Position numbers and translations under genes: made by a program. 64,000 nt of DNA from Oikopleura dioica (lineage: Eukaryota; Chordata; Appendicularia; Copelata; Oikopleuridae). How positions within the stretch are numbered: the first letter of the stretch is position 1; every line of letters starts with the position of its first letter. The stretch spans positions 8,308,501 to 8,372,500 of the forward strand of contig OU015569.1 in NCBI GenBank assembly GCA_907165135.1, read 5' to 3'. Below, in pieces: positions 1 through 10,862 of the stretch. The notes under the pieces are model-generated. The model was not told where the DNA came from. It did not search any database and saw nothing but the letters and a program-made list of their open reading frames with translations.

Positions 1-156
1 CTCCAGTATCAGATTCTCACAAAGCCTGAAGAAGTGCCAGAGGCAGGCCCCCCACTTCAGGTAAAATAAAAATTTATATTTTATCTAAAATTATCAATTT
101 AGGTTTACAAAATGCCCGACGAGGAAGAATCTCCCGACTTCGACGAGGTCCAGTAA
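1..156 (+). CDS. 3' end of a gene, duplicate of the HTH gene at 1238-2067
   Basis: Only the last two exons are inside the window. Exon 1-60 is open in phase 0 and ends CAG before a GT donor at 61; the 42 bp intron ends at 102, and the last exon (103-156) encodes VYKMPDEEESPDFDEVQ and a TAA stop. The downstream gene ends in almost the same peptide (VYKMPNEAKSPDFEEIQ), at the same intron position and phase. The similarity continues about 50 bp past the stop (for example GATTGTTGTAGCGAC at 180-194 and AATTGTTGTAGCGAC around 2092). The two genes are therefore tandem copies. Function is unknown; see the full copy. Confidence 0.7.
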
Positions 157-1237
157 CTCAAAAAACGAATGACGGCTGCGATTGTTGTAGCGACAAGACT
201 CATACCTAGGGACTTTCACGGAAAAACGACTGCCCTTCGATTTTCGTAAAAATTTCCTTAAAAGTATGGATTTTTCAGCTGATTCTGATGATACCAAAAT
301 CTTTTTGATCGGATAATGCTGCGGAAGACAAACTCAAGACTACTCTTAAAGCTGACCGATTTTTCACCCGAGTTTTCTGGGTCACTTGCTTATTATTTTT
401 CGAAAATTTCTTTGCAAACATGAAGCTTAGGACTTCCGGGAACTTTTTTGTGTTAATCACCCGGTATTGTTTGCATCTGATTCCGTGTACTGGGTCAAAG
501 CAAGCACCCACTGAGATTATGGCGCGCGTTAATGCTTTTCGGGCTCCCCGCGCAGCGTGCAAAGCACTAGCGCGCCGTCACTTTTACTTAGTTATCTGAT
601 GATTGTGGCCGACTAGTAGAACCAAGTAAATTTATTTTTTGAGAGATTAAGAAAAAGGGTCTGATAGAAAACATATCGAAAAAAGAATGACGAGGCAAGA
701 CGAGCTCTATACTTTTTCGATCTTTGAAAGATAAATTCGATGTTTTTCATAATATTCAATATTTTTTGCCAATTTTTCGATCATATTTGGAATCAGCAGG
801 TAAGAAAACATGTTTTTTCTGAAAAATCAAGAAAAACGGATGGCTATTTCGGGTAGTTGGGAAAGCGAAAATTGGGCCCTCGCGCTCCCGTGATAGTCCC
901 TACTCATACCATTGCCTCAGTATACTAAATAAGTGTTGCGCTTAAAATCTCCTTCATTTTAGTTTCCTTTCTAATATTATGATAAGCCGGAAGAATGAAA
1001 TATAATGATGTTTGTCTAATTATAAAACTATTGTTACACTTGCTAAGCTCATAATTAAGATTAAAGTCTTCCTTGTTTTCTATTTGAATTATTTTTCATA
1101 CTTATTATCAATTATCATCAAGCGCCTTCGAATATCCATATTTTCACGCTTGTAGCTCACTCCGTCTATTAAAACTGCTCTTTCAATTTAAAATCTAACC
1201 AAATGATTATTTTAGTCTGAAAACTCGAATCATCGAA
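157..1237. other. intergenic region between the two tandem copies
   Basis: The first ~50 bp are 3' flank shared with the downstream copy. The rest is AT-rich, with no open frame that joins through plausible splice sites. The two longest antisense frames here have no recognisable domain. Nothing further is supported. Confidence 0.5.
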
Positions 1238-2067
1238 ATGCCAAAACCCACCCTTACGGACGAGATGAAGAAAATCATCCGCGATAAGTACGACTCCACG
1301 GAACCAAAGATGAAAACAGCCGATCTTTGCGAGTGGGCGGAAAGGGAACTCGGCAAGCCGATCTCTGCTGCAGTTTGCAACAATATCAAAAAGACGTCGA
1401 AGCGAAATAAGGAAAGGGTTCATCTTAGAACTTTACTGTGGCTTTGTACAAATCAAGTTCATCTAAAGTGAACCCTTGAACAAGCTTGAGAATCCGAAAC
1501 GAGCCGCTTTCGAAAGCTTTGTCGCTTTTCAAGCCAAAGTTCTCTTCAATACTGCACGAAATCGCACATCGAGAGCATCCATTATTGAAATCGCTCAGTA
1601 TTGCAGGGAGCTCGAGTTCTTTGGTAATTCTAAGATTTCACTTGGTTTTTAAAAGTTTTTTTAGACAAGAAGAGTATTCCTGCGTTCACTCCATCCTGGT
1701 ATTCGAATCTCCGTGATTCATACGGTCTGCCGAAGAATACTCGGCCTCTTCAATACGCATGGAGGCCAATTGTTCGAACTGCTGCCGAGAGACGCGAAAG
1801 AGATAGACTAGACCAGATGCGTGCTGAATTCAGGGTCCGACCCAAAGTGCTCACTCCTTACAGCTGGAAATTCATCGACGACTGCTTTCTCTACAACTGG
1901 CTCAGCCGTAGCCACAAGGAACTCGATTATGACACTATCCCGGCTGACCGCCCTAAAATGCCCGTACTCCAGGTAATAAGCAATATCTTTTATTGACTAA
2001 AAACGATATTTAGGTCTACAAGATGCCCAACGAGGCAAAATCTCCCGACTTCGAAGAGATCCAGTAA
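1238..2067 (+). CDS. protein with CENP-B/Tigger-like N-terminal helix-turn-helix
   Basis: Four exons (1238-1417, 1485-1623, 1665-1972, 2014-2067) with phases 0, 1 and 0 give about 226 residues. Residues 5-50 (LTDEMKKIIRDKY then LCEWAERELGKPIS) follow the pattern of the CENP-B/Tc5/Tigger N-terminal HTH, in which a first helix is followed by an L..W....G..IS turn and a recognition helix. The remaining ~170 residues are Arg- and Trp-rich with no DDE transposase signature that I can see, so this could be a domesticated DNA-binding domain rather than an active transposase. That assignment rests on pattern only. The start is the first in-frame ATG of the open exon. Intron 1 uses the AG at 1484, because the nearer AG would give an immediate stop. 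This is the downstream member of a tandem pair. Confidence 0.6.
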
Positions 2068-2483
2068 TTCAAGCAACCAGTGGCGGCTGCAATTGTTGTA
2101 GCGACTCGACTCCTGCCATAGCCTTAGATTTACTAAATTGGTATATATGATTCTGTGAAGCGCCTTTTTAAATACTGCTAGAATGATATATAGATATGTT
2201 TGAATTGAATAAAAATATAAATCCAAAAAATTAAAAAAGACAATTCTTATTTATTTATTTTCAAAACAGCAGGTTGAGCAATGAATTAATGCGGTTTTAC
2301 TGAGCTATGAAAAGTAGTTCGAGTAGTTTCGCGGCGCTAACAATGGTCTGCATAATGCATTCTATTGGTATCAGTCAATAACACATACAAAAGTCGCACT
2401 TGAGGTCGGCATGTTTAACTTTCACAAATGATGCCTTCCATGAAAGTGTTTTATGATCTCAGTTCACTCGAGAATTTTTGAAG

Positions 2484-5399
2484 ATGAAACTAACCAGTTT
2501 GGTACTAACTGGTGGGGCTAGCAGCCATGCTGCTGTCTGTAATCCAGTTGTCGATATGCAAGATAATAATCGACAGTATGAAGGCTTATTTCTTCAAGGT
2601 AAGCAATAGCCAATAGGTAAAAAGCAGTTGAAGTAATATCAAAATAGGGGGAGTAAATGATTATGACAAGTGTGTCTACTTTATTGATAGAGCTGAAACG
2701 TGGGCAAATGCAGCGCAGGAAAGGCTTATTAGAGATGAAGAAGGCGACAAATTATGGGAGTTAAAAAAGCATAAATCTGTAAGCTTGAAAGTCATGCCAA
2801 AATATCGTTCCGATGCATGATGGTTGTAGCAACCCAGTCTACTGTCGAGGAATGCTCGCATCTATCCATTCTCAATCACAGGAACAAAAAATTGAACAAT
2901 CAAATTTGCGACAAGAAGAAACGTACTGGATTGGTCTTCGAAATCATTGTCTAAATTGCGAGTTTGACTGGGCAGATTTGTCACCAATCGATTATACCAA
3001 GTGCGTTCAGAATAGTCTTTTTTCGCCTACAGTATAAAACGTGTTCTTCAGCTGGGGTGATGGAGAGCCAAATAATGCTGGCGATGGAGAGGATTGTGTG
3101 ACCAAGGGTGATCACTGGAGTAGCTACACGTGGAACGACGATAACTGCTCCAAGCCTTACAGATTTATGTGTGAAGCCTACACCTCTGAAATTCATCCTG
3201 CTCCGGACCCATGGGAGTCCGCGAGCGGTGGATGCAAGACTGGCTGGACCAAGTTCGGGAACGGTTGTTTCAAATCGTTTGGAGGCAAACAAATGAACGG
3301 CGAGGACGCTCATTGGAAAAATCTCGCTGATGCTAAGGCCGCATGTGTTGCTGCCTGGCCAGGATCAACTCTTGCTGTTTTTCATAACCATTACTACCAA
3401 TACTTCGCTACTTCTCAGCTTCACGAGCTTGGAGTAACAACATGGATCGGAGCGGAGAAAACATCCAACCAAGATCACTATTTTCACTGGATGGATGGTA
3501 GCAAAATGAGCTTCACAAACTGGGCTCCTGGTGAACCAAACGGTAAACACTTTATTAACTATTATCGAATATATCTCAAACTCCGATAGGCGAACTGTCT
3601 GGTGAAAATGGCGTTGAAATGTATGCCAAAACAAATTACGAGTTTGGATCAAAAGCAGGATCTTGGAACGATATCTGGGTCGATCACCATAAAGGCATAG
3701 TATCATTTCAGTATTCTGATGTTGAAACTGATCGAGTCGTTCCTAGATTAAAATCATTCAAAAACAATTTGAGTTAGTTGTAATTTTTGATAACTAAATA
3801 AAGCTTACATGTGCAGTCACGTCGTCGACCCTATGGAATCAGGGACTGGCCCGAATCCACTTAATTGCCCTGATGGTTGGACACCTTATCGACACTTCTG
3901 CTATAAGTTGGAAGGAGCTCAAGAATCCGGTCATAAATCGTTTGATGATGCCAACGGTAGTTATTCGTTATAGACAAACAAAAACTATTTTCTTAGCTGA
4001 TTGTATGGCACAAGATAAACGTGCGAAATTAGCCTCGATCATTGATGATCACGAGTTCAACTTCATCAGGTCGATGTTTTATAAAACGCTCGATCTTAAC
4101 AAAGGAACTATCGTGAGGATTAAAGCATATCTTCTTAGCATGTTAAATCTACATTGAGAATACTCCTGGTCCATGGATTGGCCTTGAAATTCGACAGGAC
4201 AAAGATGGAGCAGTCAATGGAAAGTGGCTTGATGGCTTCTTGTACCAAGTGGATTATTGGGGAAGCAAGCAACCTGATGGAAATATCATCCCAAAAGATG
4301 GATCAAGAGCATGCGCCTTCATGGAAGTACCGACTGGTTTTTGGAAAATTGCCGATCAAGATTGCAAACAGGAACAGTTTCACATTTTACGGAGACAACA
4401 ATTATGTATTGGCGTGAAAGTTATTTTTAAAACTCTCAAAAAGAGATACCCATACGTTTGCAAATTAAACATTGAAGACCTCGACTTTAATCCAGATCAC
4501 TGGGAAGACAAAAGAGGAGAACCATTAGACTGCCCAACTGGCTGGACTGCCCTCGTTTCTGACGAGCATGTTTGTGTTCGTGCAGGAACTGACTCTTTCA
4601 ACTGGCAATATTTTTTAAATATATCTCCTTGTTATTTTTATTATAGGTTCGAAGCCGAAGGCAAGTGCTCGCATTGGCATTATGGAACTGGCCACTTGGT
4701 CTCTATTCACTCTGAAACCAAAAATACTGAAGTAAAAGCACTCTACCAATCTCTTTCGGACGTAAGTCTACACTCTACTAGTAGAAGGTCATCCATAATT
4801 ATAATTGGGCATTATAGAAAGATTTCTGGGTTGGGGCTAGGCGAAATCCAAACAACGCCTTTGTATGGACCGATAATACGGAGTTTCTGTATACAAAGTG
4901 GTCACAAGGCGAACCATCTGGAGAGTGGCAGGTAAAGATTTGTGTGAAATTTCTGCTTATTGAAATGGATAAGGGTGTTGCTGAAGATTGTGTCCACCTT
5001 CGTAATGATGGCTATTGGAACGATGCCTATTGCGCAGATGACTACATGGGATACGTTTGCCAGATTTCAAGAATGTACTCTAATTGCGTCAGTAAGTCAC
5101 TTAGTGTATTTTCGTAAAGTTAAAATTGATTAGGCACACCAGAAGCTGACAAAGAAATTTGCCCTGACGGACACGACGAGCGCTCTTGCAATCTTCTAAA
5201 ATGCTGTTGGGATCCAACAGCAAAGAAGAAATGTTACATGCCTGGGGTAAATCGAAAAAAAATTATCAATACCTATCTGAATTCATAGCTTGGAAAAAGC
5301 TCTGATGGAATGAGCCCTGGTGCAGCTGCAGGAATTGTGAGCGGGGTTTTTATCGCGCTCAACTTCGCTCTCTTTGCCTTTTTTACTTTGCGAAATTAG
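2484..5399 (+). CDS. four-C-type-lectin-domain transmembrane receptor
   Basis: Signal peptide MKLTSLVLTGGASSHAAV is followed by four C-type lectin-like domains in tandem (about 2600-3180, 3200-3790, 3830-4480 and 4520-5095). CTLD hallmarks are readable: WIGLR..., WGDGEPN, NWAPGEPN, WIGLEIRQD, LVSIHSETKN and YWNDAYCADDYMGYVCQ. A Cys-rich trefoil-like segment (RSCNLLKCCWD, CYMPG, about 5180-5245) and a C-terminal hydrophobic segment (AAAGIVSGVFIALNFALFAF) end in a very short tail at TAG 5397-5399. The layout resembles a short mannose-receptor-type type I membrane protein, plausibly carbohydrate-binding or immune, with EPN-type motifs suggesting mannose-class specificity in at least two domains. 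Clear exons include 2484-2598, 2648-2778, ~2830-3000, 3052-3542 and 3590 onward. The 2778/2830 junction is out of frame by one base, probably at the A-run near 2765. AATAAA lies about 45 bp after the stop. Confidence 0.8.
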
Positions 5400-5554
5400 A
5401 ACTTCTCATTTTTATACGCCTGCGACTGTGGAAGTATCCTTCTGAATAAATTCACTTTTGATAAGATGTTGAGCTGAAAAAATAATTTATTTTATAATTT
5501 CCTCAGTTCAGCAGATGTTGATCAACCCCTCCTCAACTAGGCTACAGTTTATTA

Positions 5555-5876
5555 CTACAAGAGTGTTTCATTCAGGTTTCGTCCAGTTAGAGGGTCTTCA
5601 TCGTGTTTCGGATCCATTCTGTATGAGCTGCGACCTAAAGAATTTTCTTAGATGGGAAATTCAAATGAATTATTATGAACCATATTTATGCGGAAAGTCA
5701 AAGTGGCGGCCCGTTTCTAACCTCGATTAGCTGTTTTTACAATACGGTCATTATTATCGTTGTTGTTCCGAGGATTAAGATACTTTAGATAATTATTATA
5801 GATATGCTCCCCGATATCCTTGGCATGATGATTCAGAAGAACGCGAATCCGGGGAATCCCCGCTACATCTATCGGA
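5555..5876 (-). CDS. two 3' exons: tail of the protease-like gene or a separate small gene
   Basis: On the minus strand, exon 5876-5722 follows a TATCTAG acceptor and stays open (PIDVAGIPRIRVLLNHHAKD, then an Asn-rich stretch). It is spliced in phase 1 over an 87 bp intron to 5634-5555, which ends MDPKHDEDPLTGRNLNETLL and TAG. A TAATAAA polyadenylation signal directly follows the stop. The exons lie just downstream of the double trypsin-fold gene, whose own read-through stop at 5933 has no polyadenylation signal nearby, so they may be its true 3' end (replacing its last 20 codons). The joining phase does not close cleanly, so a separate operon gene remains possible. No domain is recognised. 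Confidence 0.5.
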
Positions 5877-5932
5877 CTAGATAAAAATTGTTCAGAGCGT
5901 CAGGCGTGGGCTGTTTGATTAGTATAGACATG

Positions 5933-8049
5933 TTAAACACTGATTATCAAATCTTGATTATCTTTGCTTGAGTTTTTTCTCTTAAGTACCTTGGAAAATA
6001 CTGACGGATTTCCAGCAGTGTCGCATTGAACACCCCAAGACATTACTCCAGAAACAACCGGTCGTCCGTAGCCATTGTCGCAAATCAAACCGCTTCCCGC
6101 ATCTCCGGGACATCGACCAGTCGAAGACTCGTCGTCAGTCTGCCAGTTTGGATTTCCAGCGCAGAATTCTTTCTCTCTAGATATTTTTACTCATAAATAC
6201 TTCTATACGACTTACGAATCGAAATCGCCATCAGCATAGGTAGATGTGAGGGTGCAGTGGTCAGCTGGATAAACGTTCACCGCGCTCTCGCGGAGAACGG
6301 CCGATGAATCGTCGTAATTATTGTTCCATCCGGGCACATGGCACATTTGCCCGGCGTATGCGTCTTTGTCGGGCAAACATGCAGTTTTGTAACAGTTCTG
6401 ACGATTACAGACCGCCGGTGCGCTCTCCTTTGATAAATCTTGTCTCAAATAACATTCAGTTGCGTACCTCTAGGCTTTCGACTTTCACGATGGCAAGATT
6501 GACACCGTTAAGAGCATCTGGGTGGGCTTCCCATCCTAACGCATTGACGTAAAATTCTCCCTTCTCGAATTTATTCTGGTTGTGGTCGCCGATTCGAATC
6601 TAAACAGGTATTATAGCTTGCTATTTTTTACGAGTTTCAGATAAATACCACAATCTTCTCGAAGTCGCCATAAAAACAGGAAGCAGAAGTCAGAATAGCA
6701 TCGTCACTGATAATAGTTCCAGCACAGCGATAACAATCACCTTCACCGGGGCAAAGGTTAATTCTCGCCATCCAGGGATAAGTGTTTCTCTTAGCTGTTA
6801 CTCCCATAAAACGCGATCTCGCGAAACCGAAGCCAGACTCGACGTCATTTGAACAACCTTCAGATAACTTTGATGGAATTCTCTCGGAGCCAGGTTCGAA
6901 TCCCCACGCAGGTGTAGGCGCAACTTCGAAACTCTTCTCTTTCTTTTCATTTGCAGCGGCTTCTTCTGCGCTAGCAATAACACTGTCGATCCAAGCAATT
7001 TGGGTGTTGACTGATGCGAAGACAGAAGGTTGACCTTCGTCGGAGCAGTCGACTCCCATGAACGAAGACCGTGTACAACAGCGGAATCTCCATCGATGCA
7101 GACCAAAGGACTGCCACCATCACCCTTTTTATAAATGGTTAAAATACCGATATATTAAATCACCTCGTTTATTTTTATCTTCATACCTGGCAGGCGATTT
7201 CATGTCCATCGACTAGCTTGTTACCATTACGATCTGGAATACCGGCACAGAACTGGCTTTTGTCTCCGATAGGAAACTCTCCAAAGGTATCCGTGAGTCT
7301 ACTGTTCGCTTCGCAGTATTTTCCGGGCATAATGTTCAAAGCGACATCACGTGGTTTGAGTGAGAGCTTGTCCTTTGCGAGATTTCCCCAGCCAGCGACC
7401 CAGCAGTGTCGTCCAGCTTTAGGAGCTGTCTCAGCAAGACAAGCGTGCTCGAAGCAGTCACGACACGCAGCCGGCTTCGCATCATTGAGCGAGGGCACTT
7501 GGAGAAGGCAGACGTCATTATGGATGCCGAGACCCACACCAAAGTCGTCAGGAACATAAAATGCCTTTGGCGAGACAGAAAATGACCACGGTTCATCGGA
7601 GTATAACAAACTCCTTCGACCAATATTGATAGAGAACTAATGATTTATTTTAATTTTTTATAATTAACAAAAAATGACTTTGGTATAATTTAGGTATACC
7701 TAAATACAACTTACGTTATACGATATATCACGAGTTAGATACTTAGTTAAATACTTACATCAGCTGGATTGCCAGTGGCACAACAATGTCCTGCAGTTAG
7801 GATCCACTCGTCGTCAATGATTGTTCCAGTGCACTTGAACTCACCATTTTCAGAAATGGGAGCGATCCAAGGCCATGCTTTCTCACTGGCGACGGTGCCA
7901 CCGAAAATATTTCCTCGCGCATCTCCAGCATATCGACGTTGTCGATGTCGTGTGCAGCTTTTTAGTCCACTTGGAAGTGAACTCTGTGCTGCTTCCCACC
8001 TCAGATTCTGAGCAGCTATAGACGAAAGCAGGGCCGTCCCGAGCTTCAT
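5933..8049 (-). CDS. secreted double trypsin-fold protein, catalytic residues lost (serine protease homologue)
   Basis: Six exons on the minus strand: 8049-7759, 7636-7187, 7124-6649, 6599-6468, 6427-6216 and 6176-5933. After an N-terminal hydrophobic leader come two S1 peptidase domains. Domain 1 keeps IFGGTVA, His in LTAGHCC and Asp in HNDVCLLQ, but reads GDGGSPLVC where GDSGGP is expected, so the nucleophile position is Gly. Domain 2 has TSASC for the His box, GVNLAIVKV for the Asp box and GDAGSGLIC for the Ser box, so all three catalytic residues are replaced. It should not be a working protease; family precedent suggests a binding, regulatory or decoy role. The frame breaks by one base at 7055-7057 inside the conserved SWGVDC motif. 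The start has a leader-like context. The stop given is a read-through stop; the real tail may be the exons at 5555-5876. Confidence 0.75.
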
Positions 8050-8475
8050 TTCTCTCTCTAACTATAACTCCACGAGTCCGAGGAAACTCTGAGCGCGCTG
8101 AGACCCGGCAGAGACTGATAGCAATCGCCGAGAAACGACGGCATTCGAAACGCTAACCAGCGCATACACCATTCCAAAAATTCTTGTGAACCACATTCAT
8201 GGTCAATTCAGAATTGACAATTTTATGATATGTGAGTTTATGTTGTCGTTGGTTACCACTTCTTATACAGAACATTGTTGCCTAGAAAATAAGACCTCTT
8301 GCGGTTAATAATAATTAGTAAACTAAAGTTTATGAAAAGATAGAACTGAATCAGCGCAATCATTCACAATTGCTCTTTCATCTATTGTGACGACGATTTA
8401 CGATTCAGTGGAGTAAGAGGGCCTCGGGGTCTCGCAAGAATAATTGAAGCTCATTTGCGCTGAGAGAAGAATAAA
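8050..8475. promoter_or_regulatory. divergent intergenic region
   Basis: This 426 bp stretch separates the start of the minus-strand protease homologue from the start of the plus-strand Ly6 gene, so it should hold both promoters. I see no TATA box or repeated motif that I would name. Confidence 0.35.
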
Positions 8476-9378
8476 ATGAAGATACTGCTCTCATTTTTGA
8501 TATTCTTCGCGTCCAGTGCTGAAGGAAGACGAGGTGGCGGAGGAAGAGGAACCAGCGGATCGAAAGGTTCTTCGGGTTCAAAAGGATCGTCTAGTTCAAA
8601 AGGATCTTCCAGTTCAAGAGCTCCATCGGTATGTCCATTAAAATTTGCGAGTTCGATGGAGACAATCGTTTTAGAAAACAAGCAGTAATGGTTTCAAATA
8701 CACCCCTACAACATACAAGCCAAGTAAAATGTCATCAGGCTGGAGCAAAAATGCGAAAACCGCCGCAGCTGCTTATCTTGCATACAAAGCTCTAAAGAGA
8801 CCTCGTCATATTCTCTACACAGGGTCTGAGAATTGCTTGTTTTTTTTTATTCAAGTTCAATCATAGATACGGTTATGATGGCGACGATTTTGAGTGGAAC
8901 GATTCTTACGGCTACAATGGAGAAGTCTTCGGGGACACCGTCGAAGCATGTTTCACATGCGAGAGCATTAACAACAACAACCCTGTTTGCGAAAGAGCGG
9001 ATATACTTTCAGCAATAACGGACGTTCCGGTTGAGATATGTGGGCTTGGTAATGTTTGTGCCACAATTTTCGGACAACTTGAAAACAACGATTACATATT
9101 TCGCGTAAGATTTTTCGTATCTTAAAAGAATCGTCACTGGATTTTAGCGTCGATGTGTTCCGACACGAACATACACGGATTTGATGCAAGGATACTCTTC
9201 AAATTCTTGTGATCCTGATTATCCAAATGCCGACCTCTACTGCAACTTCTGCGACAATAACCTTTGTAATGGGTGGCGCATCACTCAACTTCCGGATGAA
9301 ACACTCGTTAGCTCCGGCGAGGTCGTCGCTCCTTCTTCACTCCTTCTCTTCGTCATACTGGCCCTCTTGAAGATTTAG
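8476..9378 (+). CDS. GPI-anchored Ly6/uPAR-type protein with RGG and Ser-Lys-Gly N-terminus
   Basis: Four exons (8476-8628, 8675-8823, 8867-9104, 9148-9378; phases 0, 2, 0) encode 256 residues. Order: signal peptide MKILLSFLIFFASSAEG; an RRGGGGRG stretch; imperfect SKGSS repeats; an Ala-rich hydrophobic patch (KTAAAAYLAYKAL); an acidic Tyr/Asp region; a Ly6-type Cys domain starting CFTCESI and ending CNFCDNNLCNGW, the classic closing CDNNLCN; then a Ser spacer and a hydrophobic C-terminus (SSLLLFVILALLKI) with no cytoplasmic tail, typical of a GPI signal. A cell-surface ligand-binding or adhesion role is likely from the fold. The basic RGG leader plus hydrophobic Ala patch resembles the order seen in Shadoo/prion proteins, but that is only an architectural likeness. 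Confidence 0.8.
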
Positions 9379-9628
9379 ACCAAATCATGTTCTGAACCAA
9401 AAATGTCCACTGAAAATCCAATAACAAACATGTTAGATGTTCACAGAAACTATTTTCTAATCAATTGCCTCTCTAATAAATCTAACTCATCCAAAAACAA
9501 CCCACAGGTCTTGTTTTGCTTCATCTACAAAAAAATAAGTTTATCAACAAAATCTTTATCTACGATAACGACAATTTATTCTATCGGTTTAGCGGTTGGG
9601 GTAGAGTTTTAGCGAGTGAATAAATTAT

Positions 9629-9643
9629 TTAGGGTTAGGGTTA
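9629..9643 (+). repeat. short interstitial telomere-like repeat (TTAGGG)2.5
   Basis: TTAGGGTTAGGGTTA occurs in the intergenic stretch 9379-10037, which otherwise holds no gene I can support. TTAGGG is the common animal telomere repeat, and 2.5 copies may be chance or a healed break. Confidence 0.6.
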
Positions 9644-10037
9644 CGGCTTGTATAAGTTTATCAAGCCTGTCTGAGAACTACTTATGTACACACTATTTGC
9701 GGTCTTCGTTGTTTTTATGCACTTGTATAAAAGTTTACGATGAGTATAATTTTTCTGGCTTATAGTCGTCAGAGGGTTCCGCGAGAAAAAGAGTTATGTT
9801 GCTAAAGCAGGTTGTCAGCTTGAAAGCGAAAACAAATGGGTTCTGTATTTAAAATTACATTTCCAATTAGAGATGATATTTGAAATTTTCTAGCGGATTT
9901 TAAGGATTTCTAACGTTTTTTGAAATGTGAAAAGGCATTTTTGTGAACTGCGGCTTTTCAACGGGAAAGAGAATGATCAGAAACTTCTCATAGGAACGTA
10001 TGAAAAACAATATTTGTCAAGATAGGTCTTGAAAGTC

Positions 10038-10862
10038 ATGCGCGGCGAAGCTAGAGAAAATGCTTTGGATCTATCTGCATCTGTCTCAGTGCTCAGACGA
10101 GGAAGCATATTCATCTTTAGCGAGGGTGAAGAGGTATGCAATAGCCAATTATCCTGACTTATTCTAAATCGCAAGGAAACTACTATCGAAATTGTGGATC
10201 GTAATTTGGGGAAAGTCAATCGTTTCGAGACGCTTATTCGTCACTCAACGGATTACGCTTCAGATCATGATGGTAAAAATTATGACTTTATTTTTAGCTA
10301 ATAAACATTGTTAGATTCTGACACGGAAGCGTACCTATCAGATACGTGCTCGGAGATCTCTAACTTCTCCTTCACTTCAAATGTCACGACAGGAATCGTT
10401 TTTGCAAAGACAAAAACAAATCCAGACAGAAATATAAAAAGACGGTGATAATTAAAGCAAAAGTTCATAGACTTTTGAGTAAGTGGAACCGTCTATCACG
10501 TGAGAATCACGCTCGCATCGAGAATATTATAACAAGTATAATTAATTCAGACAAGGAGTCGAAATTTTTTATCTTCCAATTTTTGCCACAATTTTGTTTG
10601 CAAATTCAAAATTCTAAAATGATGATGAATAATGATATTATTATAATATTACTTATGTTCATTCATTAGGTATTATATGTGAGTCCTGTATGATATAGAT
10701 AGGGATAGAAATTCAACTGACATTACCCGAGGGATAAATCTATATTTTGATGATGTTTCGAATTGTGAAACGTTTGAAAAGCAAGCCAAAGACGTCGCGG
10801 AACTAACCGAAACCGGGCTCCTACTCAGCGGCCCCTGTCGATGGTGGCGGAGCACAACTTGA
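10038..10862 (+). CDS. unrecognised 181-residue protein
   Basis: Exons 10038-10133, 10176-10272, 10315-10345, 10393-10535 and 10684-10862 keep one frame through five pieces (phases 0, 1, 2, 1). Introns are 42, 42, 47 and 148 bp; the 47 bp intron at 10346-10392 is needed, since reading through it meets an early stop at 10446. The product starts MRGEARENALDLSASVSV, has an acidic middle (SDTEAYLSD), a basic middle (KDKNKSRQKYKKT, then KVHRLLSKWNRLSREN) and an acidic C-terminal part ending PCRWWRSTT. No signal peptide or membrane segment is seen. AATAAA follows about 40 bp after the stop. Function unknown; the last exon acceptor is the weakest part of the model. Confidence 0.55.

Noticed and set aside
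275-562. 95-codon minus-strand frame
   Set aside because: No domain, no splice continuity, and it overlaps the 3' flank shared by the tandem copies.
5515-5730. 71-codon plus-strand frame after the lectin gene
   Set aside because: It is the complement of the two minus-strand exons at 5555-5876, which have splice sites, matching phases and a polyadenylation signal.
10315-10448. Earlier stop (TGA 10446-10448) as the end of the unknown gene
   Set aside because: A 47 bp GT-AG intron at 10346-10392 keeps the frame open into a clearly protein-like downstream exon.
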